DNA from: Saccharum officinarum
Lineage: Eukaryota; Streptophyta; Magnoliopsida; Poales; Poaceae
Direction of reading: 5' to 3'
Length of the DNA stretch: 64,000 nucleotides
NCBI GenBank assembly: GCA_020631735.1
Contig: CM036160.1
Coordinates: 109,544,860 to 109,608,859, forward strand
Part shown: positions 30,456-40,039 of the stretch, in pieces
Layout of the letters: each line of letters begins with the position of its first letter
Numbering within the stretch: the stretch's first letter is position 1
Program-made: the position numbers and the translations under genes
The notes under the pieces: generated by a model
The model's input: the letters and a program-made list of their open reading frames with translations, nothing else
Told to the model about the DNA's origin: nothing
Database searches by the model: none

Positions 30456-31484
30456 TTACGAGAAGGCGAGCCCCGTTCCTTGCAGCTTCTCACGGAAGAT
30501 CTCGTCCAGCCGCGCCGCCATCTCCGGCGTCATGTGGTTCGCCCAGTCCCCGGCGACACCCTTCCGGAAGAAGGCGTCGCGCGGCATGGCGTGGTACCTC
30601 CCCGCGGTGCCGCTACCAGGCCTGTTCACCTCCAGCGCCTTCATCTCGTCGAAGCTGCACAGCTCCACGACGGCCGCGACGTCGCCGGCGGCCTCCTCGG
30701 CGGCCGAGAACGGGCAGCCCATGAACTCGGCGAGACGCCGCACGTTACCGGCGGGGTCCCGCAGCAGGTCCTCGTACTTGAGGAAGAGCGCCCTGTCCGG
30801 GCACGCCACGCTCGCGCGCCAGTAGGAGAGGACGTGGTCCCACACTGGGCCGGCCGCCACGGTACCGTCGCAGACGGACTCGAACGTGTCGGCGAACGAG
30901 AGGTCCGGCTTGGCGCGCCGGAGGAAGTGCCAGAACGAGACCACCATGTCCTTGGGGTCCCTGCACACGTACGCGACCCTGCACCCGCCTGTGACGACGG
31001 GCGCCGGGAGCAGGGCGTAGGGCAGGTGCGTGTTCATCAGCCGCGGCGACGGGAGCGCGTCGAGCTTCGCGTCCTCCCCGGCGGCGAAGATCTCGTCGAT
31101 GAACGGGACGCAGTCGTGCGGGTTGAGCCGGCGGAGCGGGTGCCCGGCGCTGGCCGGCGGGTACGCCGTACGCGCCGCCGTGGCGAAGGCCAGCGCCTTG
31201 AGCCACGTCGTGCCGCACTTGGGGTAGCTGGCGAGGATCACGTCGTCGGGGCGCGGCGCGAAGCGGCGCTGGAACACGATGGTCCCCGGCACCCAGTGCT
31301 CCGGCAGCCAGAAGCCCTGGTACAGGCGCAGCTCCAGGATGGACTGCTCCCTGCGCGGCAGGGAGGACACGAGCTCGCCGAACTCCTCCTTGGGAGTGTG
31401 CTCCGGGAGGGTGCCGTCGTCGACGTCCGTGAACGGGACGGGGCCGGACGGAGCCACCGAGTTGGAGGCGGCGGTGGCGGCCAT
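30456..31484 (-). CDS. Cytosolic sulfotransferase (SOT family)
   Basis: An intronless 342-residue protein, the usual length and structure for plant sulfotransferases, which move sulfonate from PAPS to a small hydroxylated acceptor. It has the 5'-phosphosulfate loop YPKCGTTWLK (87-96), the catalytic His in NTHLPY (H153), the 3'-phosphate region CRDPKDMVVSFW (174-185), YEDLLRDP (237-244), and the C-terminal RKGVAGDWANHMT (307-319). Position 315 is Ala where many family members have Lys. There is no signal peptide or membrane segment, so it is cytosolic. ATG at 31484 is preceded by a TATA box at 31537-31544. The acceptor cannot be predicted; flavonoid, steroid, jasmonate and strigolactone-related family members are known in plants. 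This is the only intact host gene in the window. Confidence 0.95.
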   Translation of the reverse strand: MAATAASNSVAPSGPVPFTDVDDGTLPEHTPKEEFGELVSSLPRREQSILELRLYQGFWLPEHWVPGTIVFQRRFAPRPDDVILASYPKCGTTWLKALAFATAARTAYPPASAGHPLRRLNPHDCVPFIDEIFAAGEDAKLDALPSPRLMNTHLPYALLPAPVVTGGCRVAYVCRDPKDMVVSFWHFLRRAKPDLSFADTFESVCDGTVAAGPVWDHVLSYWRASVACPDRALFLKYEDLLRDPAGNVRRLAEFMGCPFSAAEEAAGDVAAVVELCSFDEMKALEVNRPGSGTAGRYHAMPRDAFFRKGVAGDWANHMTPEMAARLDEIFREKLQGTGLAFS

Positions 31485-31536
31485 GGAAGTGATGAGAAGC
31501 AGAGGGCGTTGTGTTTTCCGGGCGAGTAGACGCGCG

Positions 31537-31544
31537 TTTATAAC
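31537..31544 (-). promoter_or_regulatory. TATA box of the sulfotransferase gene
   Basis: GTTATAAACGC on the minus strand lies about 53-60 bp before the ATG at 31484. This predicts a short leader of roughly 20-30 nt. Confidence 0.7.
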
Positions 31545-31589
31545 GGATATGGTGAGGTGGACTCTACTTGATAAGGAGGATCAAGCAAA

Positions 31590-31990
31590 ATTGGACTTGG
31601 CTGCTGACCACGTGGGTTTTTTCTGTTTATACTATATTATAAACAATGAGCCGAGCCGAGGGATAACTTGGCGCGCCCGTCAAGACAAAGCAGCAAAGCT
31701 CCAAACCACGCCATCATGCTTCAGAATTCCGCATATTTTTTTTACCACTTTTCTGTTATTTTCAAAAATGATTGTGCCCAAATTCTATGTAGTTTGAACT
31801 CACACGCACTTTTGCTCCCTAGCCATGTCTCAGCGCCTGCGGCAAGATAATTCGTTCCAAAGTCCAGAGCACACGTCTATAATTCGTGTAAGTCTCAGTA
31901 TGAGTTGGCTGTCGACCACGTGGTCTAGATTTTTTCTATTTAACAATGACTTGGCGCGCTCGTCAAGACAAGCAGCAAAGCTCAAGACCC
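31590..31990 (-). promoter_or_regulatory. Duplicated upstream region with two G-boxes
   Basis: Two related blocks, about 31590-31710 and 31900-31990, share a GACCACGTGG core, CTTGGCGCGC(C/T)CGTCAAGACAA-like sequence and GCAGCAAAGCTC. Each contains the G-box CCACGTGG (31608-31615 and 31916-31923), a bZIP/bHLH site common in ABA- and light-responsive promoters. Both lie upstream of the sulfotransferase TATA box. The spacing (308 bp between G-boxes) and shared order point to a tandem duplication of promoter sequence. Function is inferred from motif and place only. Confidence 0.6.
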
Positions 31991-32062
31991 AGCCACCCAT
32001 CCATCCATGCTCCAAAAAGATTCGGATATCACACACTGCTCGATAAAAACTCTAATTGAATA

Positions 32063-32298
32063 TTTTCTCTGTCCCAAAATAAATGATGTTTTTTACTTTT
32101 ATTAAACTTTGTTTCACCGTTCGTTTTATTTAGTTTGCTTGTGCAGATATTAGTAAATAAATTATTATTGAAGTATCTTTAATGATATAATAAATTATAA
32201 TCAAATAAATAATATTAATATAAAATTTTTGAATAAGACGAACGGCCAAACAAGAAATCCAAAAGTAAAAAACATCACTTATTTTGGGGCGGAGGAAG
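32063..32298. mobile_element. Stowaway MITE
   Basis: Ends near CTCTGTCCCAAAATAAATGATG and CATCACTTATTTTGGGGCGGAGG are inverted repeats of the CTCCCTCCGTCCC type and are flanked by TA (32061-32062 and 32299-32300). These are the standard Stowaway (Tc1/mariner-derived) features. The interior is AT-rich and non-coding. Confidence 0.88.
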
Positions 32299-32300
32299 TA

Positions 32301-32604
32301 GACAATAATAGCCATTAGATTTGTTGTTTCTGAAGATCTCTAACATATACACCATTATAGGTATACTTCAAAATAATCACCATTATTTATATCTAAACAA
32401 CACATATCTTCTACTATATTATAAAACATAACATGCCTATTGAAAAACTCGCCACACAACAGATCCATTTTTTGGGAAAACAAAAATTAAATGATTCTCC
32501 CTCTCTCCCTTTGGTGTAGGTGTCAGTGTGATCCTCATGAGCTCCACCGCTAAGGTCTAGTCACGGACTGATTCTTTCAGGTCATTATTTTTTTTCCACG
32601 GACT
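32301..32604. other. Non-coding stretch, nothing recognised
   Basis: AT-rich sequence without a credible frame. TCTTCTACTATATTATAAAAC at about 32409 resembles a Helitron 5' end, but no matching 3' end was found. Confidence 0.4.
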
Positions 32605-33922
32605 TGCTAGCGTACGGACATCCGATCCGGAGCGTTAGCGTCGAACGATGTCTGTGCAGCATGCGAGCAAGCGCCCCCAGCAGCATCAGAATTGCGAGCG
32701 AGCGCCCCAGCAACGGGCCCGCGCCACCCTCGGACGTTGCCCACATCGCCTGACAGCGCGCGGGGGACCGCTCGAGCCCCCTCCCGCTTCTCCCACATCA
32801 CATGTGCAACACCCCGATCTAATTTTGAAACATTCAGATGCAACACTTCCAACATACAAACGAAGACAGATGAAACACTTAAAACATGTCTCTGAAACAC
32901 TCGCAGAAACACCTAAAGAGCACTTGAAAACCATTGCAAACATTAAGCAACATCCAGATAAAACACTTGGAACATATGTGTGAAACATATGCAACATCTA
33001 GATTAACACATTTACGACATATGTCTGAAAAACAAATGAAACATTGGGAATAGACGCTTGCAATATATGTGTACAACCATTGCAACATATACATCCCGAC
33101 CTACTTTTTGCAAGATCCGTACAAATCACTTGAAACAAACATCTGAAACAACAGAAATATTTGAAACATATGCTTGCAACATGTCTGAAAATGCCCTGAA
33201 ACACTTGAAATACAGCGTCGTCCACGACCATGGCCTACCTGGTGGGGGACTATGGTGGTGCAGGCCTCCCCTTCCTGCTGACGGCACGAGGTGGATGGGG
33301 GCGCAGGTGCAGTTGCAGGCACAAGCCTCCCTTGTCACAGGCGCAGGCCTCCTGTCTCCCCTTCCGCGACGGGCGAGGTGGATGGGGGCACAGGCGCAGT
33401 TGTAGCACAAGCCTCCCCTGCCGCAAGCGCAGGCCTCCTTGTCTCCCCTTTCGCCGGGGGCGAGGTGGATGGGGGCACGATGCTAGATTGTGGCGCTCCC
33501 GATCTTGTGCTGGCGCGAGCTGTCACCGCTCTGGTGGAGAAGGTCGTGGCGGGTCTGGCGCGAGCTATCGTTGCTTCAGTAGAGAAGGTGGCCGACAAGC
33601 TGGAGAAGGCCACGACGGGCTAGAGGCACGGTGGAGAGGGAGGAAGAAAGGTGACCGAGAGAGGGAGGAAGGCGGGTGGCCGCGCTCAGGCACAGTGGAG
33701 ATGCTGGCGTCAGCCCCCAGGCCGCCATGGAGAATGCCAAGGCGGCACCGCGAAGCGCGGTCCGCTGCGACCGCTCAAGCTGAGCTGATTTTTTCTAGAG
33801 AATGGAGATAGCAGGCTATGGTTAGGGACAAGTGGACGAGAGGCTACGATATTGGGCCGTTGGGCTAATGTTGCACCTACGAACGGAAGCGTCTGGATGA
33901 TGGGACGTCCTAACCGTAGCAT
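32605..33922. mobile_element. Non-autonomous terminal-inverted-repeat element
   Basis: The left end (TGCTAGCGTACGGACATCC) and the complement of the right end (GCTACGGTTAGGACGTCCC) align over about 45 bp at moderate identity. Inside, 32815-33215 is packed with GAAACA(T/C) and GCAACAT words. A GC-rich part with 87-bp tandem units follows. No transposase is encoded. The superfamily is uncertain because no target duplication was found. Confidence 0.5.
33255..33500 (+). repeat. 87-bp tandem repeat, about 2.7 units, GC-rich
   Basis: GAGGTGGATGGGGGC recurs at 33288, 33375 and 33462, exactly 87 bp apart, and each is followed by CAGGCGCAGTTG-like and GCGCAGGCCTCC sequence where complete. The period is a multiple of three, so an open frame can run through, but the same is true in several frames. 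No known protein was recognised. Confidence 0.75.
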
Positions 33923-34201
33923 TTCTATTTTTTCAATGGTATTAGGCAAACCAGTTGCAAAAAACTGTGTGCTTACCATTCGTCCAATGGTGGCTTCAAA
34001 AATAACTAAGGCGTGATTCTGTTGTCTTCCAAATAGCCCCTCTCGGCTAGGTCGTGGAGTGAATGGACAAGAACACGGAGGAAGGAAGCACCGAGACCGA
34101 AAGCGCATGAGGAAACCTGGGCTACGAGTAAGAGAGCGAGCAAAGCAGAAATGGGCCGGTCATGAAAGCTGCACGCTTAGCCATTCCTAGCCAGCTTTCC
34201 T
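33923..34201. other. Non-coding stretch, nothing recognised
   Basis: Mixed-composition sequence between two mobile elements with no supported gene or repeat. Confidence 0.4.
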
Positions 34202-35187
34202 TTTAAAAAAGGAAAAAGTTCATATTACTTTCCTCAACTTTTGCGAAAGTCCATTTTTTCTCCCTAAACTTCAAAACCGGACAAAACATTTTCCTTAACT
34301 TTTAAAACCGTTCATCTTACCTCCTTATAAGCAGTTTTGAAGTCGGTTTTGTCTTTTTCTTTTTTATTTATTTCGGCTAAATCTTTGAAAAATCATAGTA
34401 AATCACAGAAAAATCATAAAATGAAAAATACAATTTTGTTGGACTCCACATAAGTAGATTTACACGTTGAACATATAATATGATATGCTTTAGTACAAAG
34501 TTTTTGCTATGATTTTAGATCTATACTTTTTTATAATTAATTAGAATAATTCATAGTTGCAATTTCTATGGTCCAATTGTGATGAAATTTTTATGGGGGG
34601 CTAATTATTGTATGATTAAACTGTAGCAAAAATTTCATACTCATTGGATCATGTATAGCTTAGTTATAGATTTATTTATATTTAACAAGCATAAACCTAA
34701 ATAAAATCCATAACTAAGTTATACATGACCAATAAGTATGAAATTTTTACTACAGTTTAAGCATATAATAATTAGCCCATCATAAAAATTTCACCACAAT
34801 TGGACATAGAAACTGCAGCTATGAATTATTGCATTTAATTACAGAAAAGCACAGATCTAAAGCTACAACAAAAACTTTGTACTAACACATAACGTATTAT
34901 ATATTCATTGTATAGATCTATTCATGTGGAGTCCAACAAAATTAGATTTTCTATTTTATGATTTTTTTGTGATTTACTATGATTTTTCAAAGATTCAGCC
35001 GAAATAAATAATAAATAAATAAATAAATAAAATTGCCTTCAAAACTGCTTATAACCGGGCCAGGGAGGTAAGATGAATGGTTTTAAAAGTTGAGAAAGGT
35101 GTTTTACCTGGTTTTGGAGTTCATGGAGAAAAAACGAATTTTCATGAAAGTTGCGGGAGGTAATATGGACTTTTTTCCTTAAAAAAA
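34202..35187. mobile_element. Second foldback element, probable Mutator-like
   Basis: 34211-35178 is nearly all one inverted repeat, with arms of about 470 bp and a centre near 34690. It begins GGAAAAAGTTCATATTAC and ends with the near-complement GTAATATGGACTTTTTTCC. The flanking 9-mers TTTAAAAAA (34202-34210) and TTAAAAAAA (35179-35187) match at 8 of 9 positions. A 9-bp duplication would place it with MULEs, but A-rich flanks make a chance match possible. No coding sequence is present. Confidence 0.7.
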
Positions 35188-35394
35188 CCAATTCGTGGCC
35201 AAATGGAAAGGAAAGCGATGACGACTCCGACTGGCATCCGTCTCCTCCATCCAGCAACCACGCCAATAGCCTGTGTGTAGCAAGGTGACCCATGGCCATG
35301 GATGATCGACATCGACCCATAGAGATGACCTCGCATGTCGTCCACCCCTTATTATAGACAAAAAGAAAAGAAGAAGGCAAATAACCGATTGAGT
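35188..35394. other. Non-coding stretch, nothing recognised
   Basis: About 200 bp between the foldback element and a MITE, with no supported feature. Confidence 0.4.
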
Positions 35395-35397
35395 TTG

Positions 35398-35639
35398 GGC
35401 CTGTTTAGTTGCAAATTTTTTTGCAAAACGATATTATAGCAAATTTCGTTATTATTTGACAATTAGTGTCAAATCATGGTCTAATTAGGTTTAAAAGATT
35501 CGTCTCGTCCATTTCGTCTAAACTGTGTAATTAGTTTTATTTTTTATTTATATTTAATGCTTCATGCATATGTCCAAAGATTCGATGTGACGGAGAATTT
35601 GAAAAATTTTGTAAAATTTTTTAGAAACTAAACCGAGCC
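35398..35639. mobile_element. MITE of the GGCC-TGTTTAG type
   Basis: The ends GGCCTGTTTAGTTGC and AAACTAAACCGAGCC are inverted repeats. The interior carries GATTCGTCTCGTCCATTTCGTC and GTGTAATTAGTTTTATTTTT, well known from this abundant grass family. It is a relative of the 30134-30407 copy. Confidence 0.75.
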
Positions 35640-35769
35640 TTTAACGAATATAAGACAGATACGTAGGTTCCATTCAGTTTCTCTGTCAGTGTCTGCTCCA
35701 TTGTGATAGATACGATGGCACGTTTCCTGACTCCTGTGTCGTGATCACGTTTGAGCACCTAGTACGCTA

Positions 35770-35934
35770 CTCCCTCTGTCCCAAAAAAAATAACATTTAA
35801 GAATTTTCAGACATCTTATTTGACCATCCGTCTTATTCAAAAAAAAATTAATAAATATTATTTATTTTATTATGACTTATTTTATCATTATAGATACTTC
35901 AATAATAATTTATTTATTTTATAATTTGCACAAA
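35770..35934. mobile_element. Stowaway MITE, cut in half by a LINE
   Basis: It starts CTCCCTCTGTCCC after TA (35768-35769) and follows the same interior as the complete Stowaway at 32063-32298 (reverse strand), including CTTCAATAATAATTTATTTA and TTGCACAA. The match stops near 35934, where RTE coding sequence begins. The missing half should lie beyond the right window edge. Confidence 0.8.
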
Positions 35935-37017
35935 CGATGAAGCTCTGGGAGAGGGTTATCGAGCATCGCCTAAGGAGAGTGACACATGTGACCTAAAATC
36001 AGTTTGGGTTCATGCCTGGTAGGTCGACCATAGAGGCGATTTTCTTATTACGACAATTGATGGAGAGATATATGGAGCAGAAGGACTTGCACATGGTCTT
36101 TATTGACCTCGAGAAGACATATGACAAAGTACCGAGAAATGTCATGTGGTGGGCGTTGGAAAAGCACAAAGTCCCAACTAAGTACGTTACCCTTATCAAG
36201 GATATGTACAGGGATGTGGTGACGTTTGTCCGAACATGTGATGGCGACACCAGTGACTTTCCAATTAAAATAGGACTGCATCAGGGGTCAGCTTTGAGCC
36301 CTTATTTATTTGCTTTGGTGATGGATGAGGTCACAAGGGACATACAAGGTGATATCCCTTGGTGTATGCTCTTTGCTGATGATGTGGTGCTAGTTGACGA
36401 CATAGGGCAGGGGTTAATAGGAAGTTAGAACTATGGAGGCACACGTTAGAGTCGAAAGAGTTCAGATTTAGTAGGACTAAGACCGAGTACATGAGGTGCG
36501 ATTTCAGCGCGACTAGGCATGAGGAGGGAGACGTTAGCCTCGATGGGCAAGTGGTGGCCAAGAAGGATACTTTTCGGTATTTAGGGTCGATGCTACAAAA
36601 GGATGGAGACATTGATGAAGATGTTAGACATAGAATTTCAGCCGGCTGGTTGAAATGGCGTCAAGCTTCTGGCGTCCTCTGTGACAAAAGGGTGCCGCAG
36701 AAGCTGAAAGGTAAGTTCTATAGGACGGCGATTCGTCCGGCGATGTTATGCGGTGCTGAGTGTTGGCCTACAAAAAGGCGACATGTCCAGCAATTGAGTA
36801 TAGCTAAGATGCGTATGTTGCGTTGGTGTTGTGGGCACATAAAGAGGGATAGAGTCCGGAACGACGATATTCAGGATAGGGTTGGGGTGGCACCAATTGA
36901 GGAGAAATTGATTCAACATCGGTTGAGATGGTTTGGACATGTCCAACGGAGGCCTCCTGAGACGCCGGTGCGTAGTGGAGTTCTAAAGCGGGCCGATAAT
37001 GTGAAGAGTGGTAAAGG
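35935..37017 (+). pseudogene. RTE-type LINE reverse transcriptase, 5'-truncated and interrupted
   Basis: The plus-strand sequence reads MKLWERVIEHRLRR, NQFGFMPGRSTIEA, FIDLEKTYDKVPR, GSALSPYLFALVMD, FADDVVLVDD, then KKDTFRYLGSMLQ and HRLRWFGHVQRRP. These are reverse-transcriptase and downstream motifs of plant RTE-clade LINEs. A TAA interrupts it near 35993, and a frameshift near 36400 breaks it just after FADD. It begins abruptly inside a Stowaway MITE, as expected for a 5'-truncated insertion, and stops at 37017 where a Ty3/gypsy LTR begins. The C-terminal remainder and poly(A) should lie beyond the right edge. Confidence 0.85.
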
Positions 37018-40000
37018 TGTCACAGAACCTCCTAATTATGATGGCCCACAAGTACACGTCATTGCCACAATGACCTCTGACCGTCGTACTTATGTTCACC
37101 ATAACTTAAAAGGCCTGCTTTCCTCCGAACATGATCCAATCACAGGAGTATTGCAATATTACAACAGTTTATTCAAAATATTCAACAGAGTAAAGTAGCG
37201 GAAGTCTTACAATAACTTAGGTTACAAACCAGTTTTTCAAATCTCAAACCCTATGTAACATTATTACAAACCATTAGTAGAGAAGTATCGGTAGTAACTT
37301 TATTACAACACCCAAACGAGATGCCTTGCCCAAAGGCCACACAGTTTACTCGTTGTCGCTTTCTTCAACCACGACGGTCATGCAACAAGGCTCGAAGCAG
37401 ACTTGTTCATGAACCGCACCTGCAACAAGGGGTTCAACAAACCCTGAGTACGAGATTACTCAACAAGACTTACCCGACTAAGACAAAGACTCCAAGGGCA
37501 TGCTAGCTTTAGGGAATCAAGGTACGGGTAAATCAGAATCAAGATTTTCTTTTACAGAAAAGCTTACTAAAGTGAGTCCTTATCTTCAACATTTTACTTT
37601 TACCATTGATGGTTCATTAACCAACTCTAGGTGATCCTAATCTAGATCAAAGTAATTATCATCAAAACCTTTCTCATTCTTTCTTTCAATTCCAGTTCTT
37701 AACTACGATGTTGGCGCAAAACCACCGCCCAAAACCGCCTGAGGGGGTGATTTGGCCGGTTTTGCAAAGTTCAGGGGGTAAATTAGACCATTTCATAGTT
37801 CGGGGGATAAACTAGACCACTCCCTATAGTTGGGGGGGTCAATTAGACTTTTTCCTTTATTTTCTATTTAAGTAATTAGGGCATAATTAGAAGTTGATCA
37901 AACTTTATCTAAACAAGTTCAAACTTTTTCTATGGGTTAAGAATGATTTATAACAGTGCCCTAATAAATTTCATAATTTTTGGATAAATAAATTAATTAT
38001 TAAAATTCCTGGAAGTTGCATTTAATCTTTAATGAAACCAATTAATTCTACTGCCCAAAGTATTCAAATTCATGATTTAACATTTTTCCTAGATAGTTTA
38101 TACCTTGAGAAGCTTACACAAAAATTTTCATGAATTTTGGAACTCTATATAATTTTTAATGAAATAAACAAATAATAACACTATTCATTTATTTGAAAAA
38201 GAAAAACAAAAACGAAAAACCGAACTCGGGCTGCCTCCCTCGGTCCGGCCCAAACGGCCCGCGTACGCGCGCCCGCGCCCGCACGCGTGCCCGGCCCAGA
38301 TTCGCGGCCCAGCAGCGCGGCCTGCCTCGCGCCCGCGCGCTCTCTCTCTCCCGCGCTCGCTGACAAGCTGGCCCCAGCTGTCATCCCTCACCTCCGTCTC
38401 CCTCTCGTTCTCCCGCGCTCTCGCTCGCTTCCCCGCGGTGGCCGGCCGACGACCGGCGCTTCGGTCGACAAACCGAGCTGACCAACATCTTCTACACAAC
38501 CCAGCGAACCCGTTTTGCTAAGTAGCGCCATGGTGCGAGCTCTAGCGACCCGTGAGCGACGGTGATGGCGGCACGGTGGCCGCGGGAGCAGCACGCCGGC
38601 GCACACAATGCAGTAGCGACCAAATTGAGAGGACGGGGAGCATCAGTGGCTCACCGTGGTTGCAGTGGAGCTCTCGGTGGCGACGGGGAGCGGCTGGAGT
38701 GGCCTGGCCACGGGAAGGCGATGATGGCGGTGGGTTGCCGGAGTTGAGCACGGGAACGGGCGGTGCGGGAGCTCGGTTGCGAAAACGGTGAACGCAAGCG
38801 GTCCACAAGATGCGCGAGGCCGAGGCGGAGCTAGTGGTGCGGTTGGCGTGGCCTGATACGGCTTGATGGCGGCAGCGGTGAGCGGCGGAGCTAGCGGCGG
38901 CGGCGGTGGCGAAAACGTTGATCGTCACTGTGAACTACGGTATATATAGAAGGAAATCGCGTCTACAGAGCAGCACTGCAGTGCCATCGCGCTGGCGATC
39001 CTGGCGCGCGCGAGAAGACCGTGGAAATGGCCACGGCGGCGATCGGCCGGCGCCCATACCGGCCGGTGGCCGTCGGTGATACGTCGTGCACTGTAGCTGT
39101 CGCCCCCAACTTTTGAAATTCAAACTGATTTTTCAAATTACTCTCAAATTTGTATAGCAACATGAAAATCTTCCAATGTATGAAATCTTCAGATTTTCAA
39201 GCTCTACAAGTTTGATGTTGAACACTTTTTCAAATTCTCACTGGATTTTGAAATTTGAGTTTAAATTCAAAAAGGGACACATTTTTCAGATTTGGTAATT
39301 TAGAAATTACTTTTGATTTTATATTGAAACTTCAAAATCTCCAAACATCAAAGTTGTATATCTTGACCAGACCTACAACTTTTCTGTTCAAAACTTTTTC
39401 AAAATCAGCCTCCATTTTGAAATCTTAGTTTGGGGACAAAAATGAATTAAATCTAAAATTTGCTTATTTTCAAAATTGCTCCACATTTTACACTAAAACT
39501 TTGAAAACTCAAAACACCAAAGTTGTAGCCCTTGAAAAGTTCTACAAGCTTGGTTTTGAACTTTTTCCCAAATTTTGCTTAGATTTTGAATTATTTTAAA
39601 AGGGGTAAAACAGGATTTTGAAATTTAGGGTTTTCGGAGGGATTTTAAATTGGAATTTGTTGCTACTTTGATTTGTGATTACTTAGTGATCAAAACCTCA
39701 CCCAAGGGCATCATTTGGACCAAGATGACATGGTTGACCAAATGTCACTCTTGGTTGACCAATTTACTTTTGAAGTTGTTTTACATTTCTCCCCAGATTT
39801 GAATTCGAACTCGAATCGGAAAACTCGCGACAAGTTTTGGGACTCCAATTCAAACTCAAATTTGGAGCTTCATTTTAGATGTTTTACTTGAGCTCATACC
39901 CTACACTTGACACTAGTGTGCAACACAGTCGCACACCTCAAATTACGCAGGGCATGGACTAAGTATTTGCGGTGGCATTCGAAATTAGGGTTTTCGGTTT

Positions 40001-40034
40001 CGGAGCACACCACCGAGAAACACATTCAACCTAG

Positions 40035-40039
40035 ATAAG
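40035..40039. repeat. Target duplication of nested solo LTR, left
   Basis: ATAAG here is repeated at 43890-43894, immediately after the nested solo LTR. Confidence 0.9.

Noticed and set aside
30480..31529. A 349-codon plus-strand frame opposite the sulfotransferase
   Set aside because: It is the antisense shadow of a GC-rich gene. Composition is Arg/Glu/Val-rich without a domain, while the minus-strand frame has all family motifs.
32409..32608. Possible small Helitron (TCTTCTACTATATTATAAAA to GGACTTGCTAG)
   Set aside because: No hairpin before CTAG, the next base is C instead of T, and the end overlaps a TIR element.
33230..33811. A 193-codon frame with Gly/Arg/Ser repeats
   Set aside because: It results from the 87-bp tandem repeat, and other frames of the same stretch are also open.
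38181..38928. Frames of 60-130 codons near 38.2-38.9 kb, repeated at 51.9-52.5 kb
   Set aside because: Both sets are the same GC-rich part of the Tekay-like LTR, so they are repeats, not a duplicated gene.
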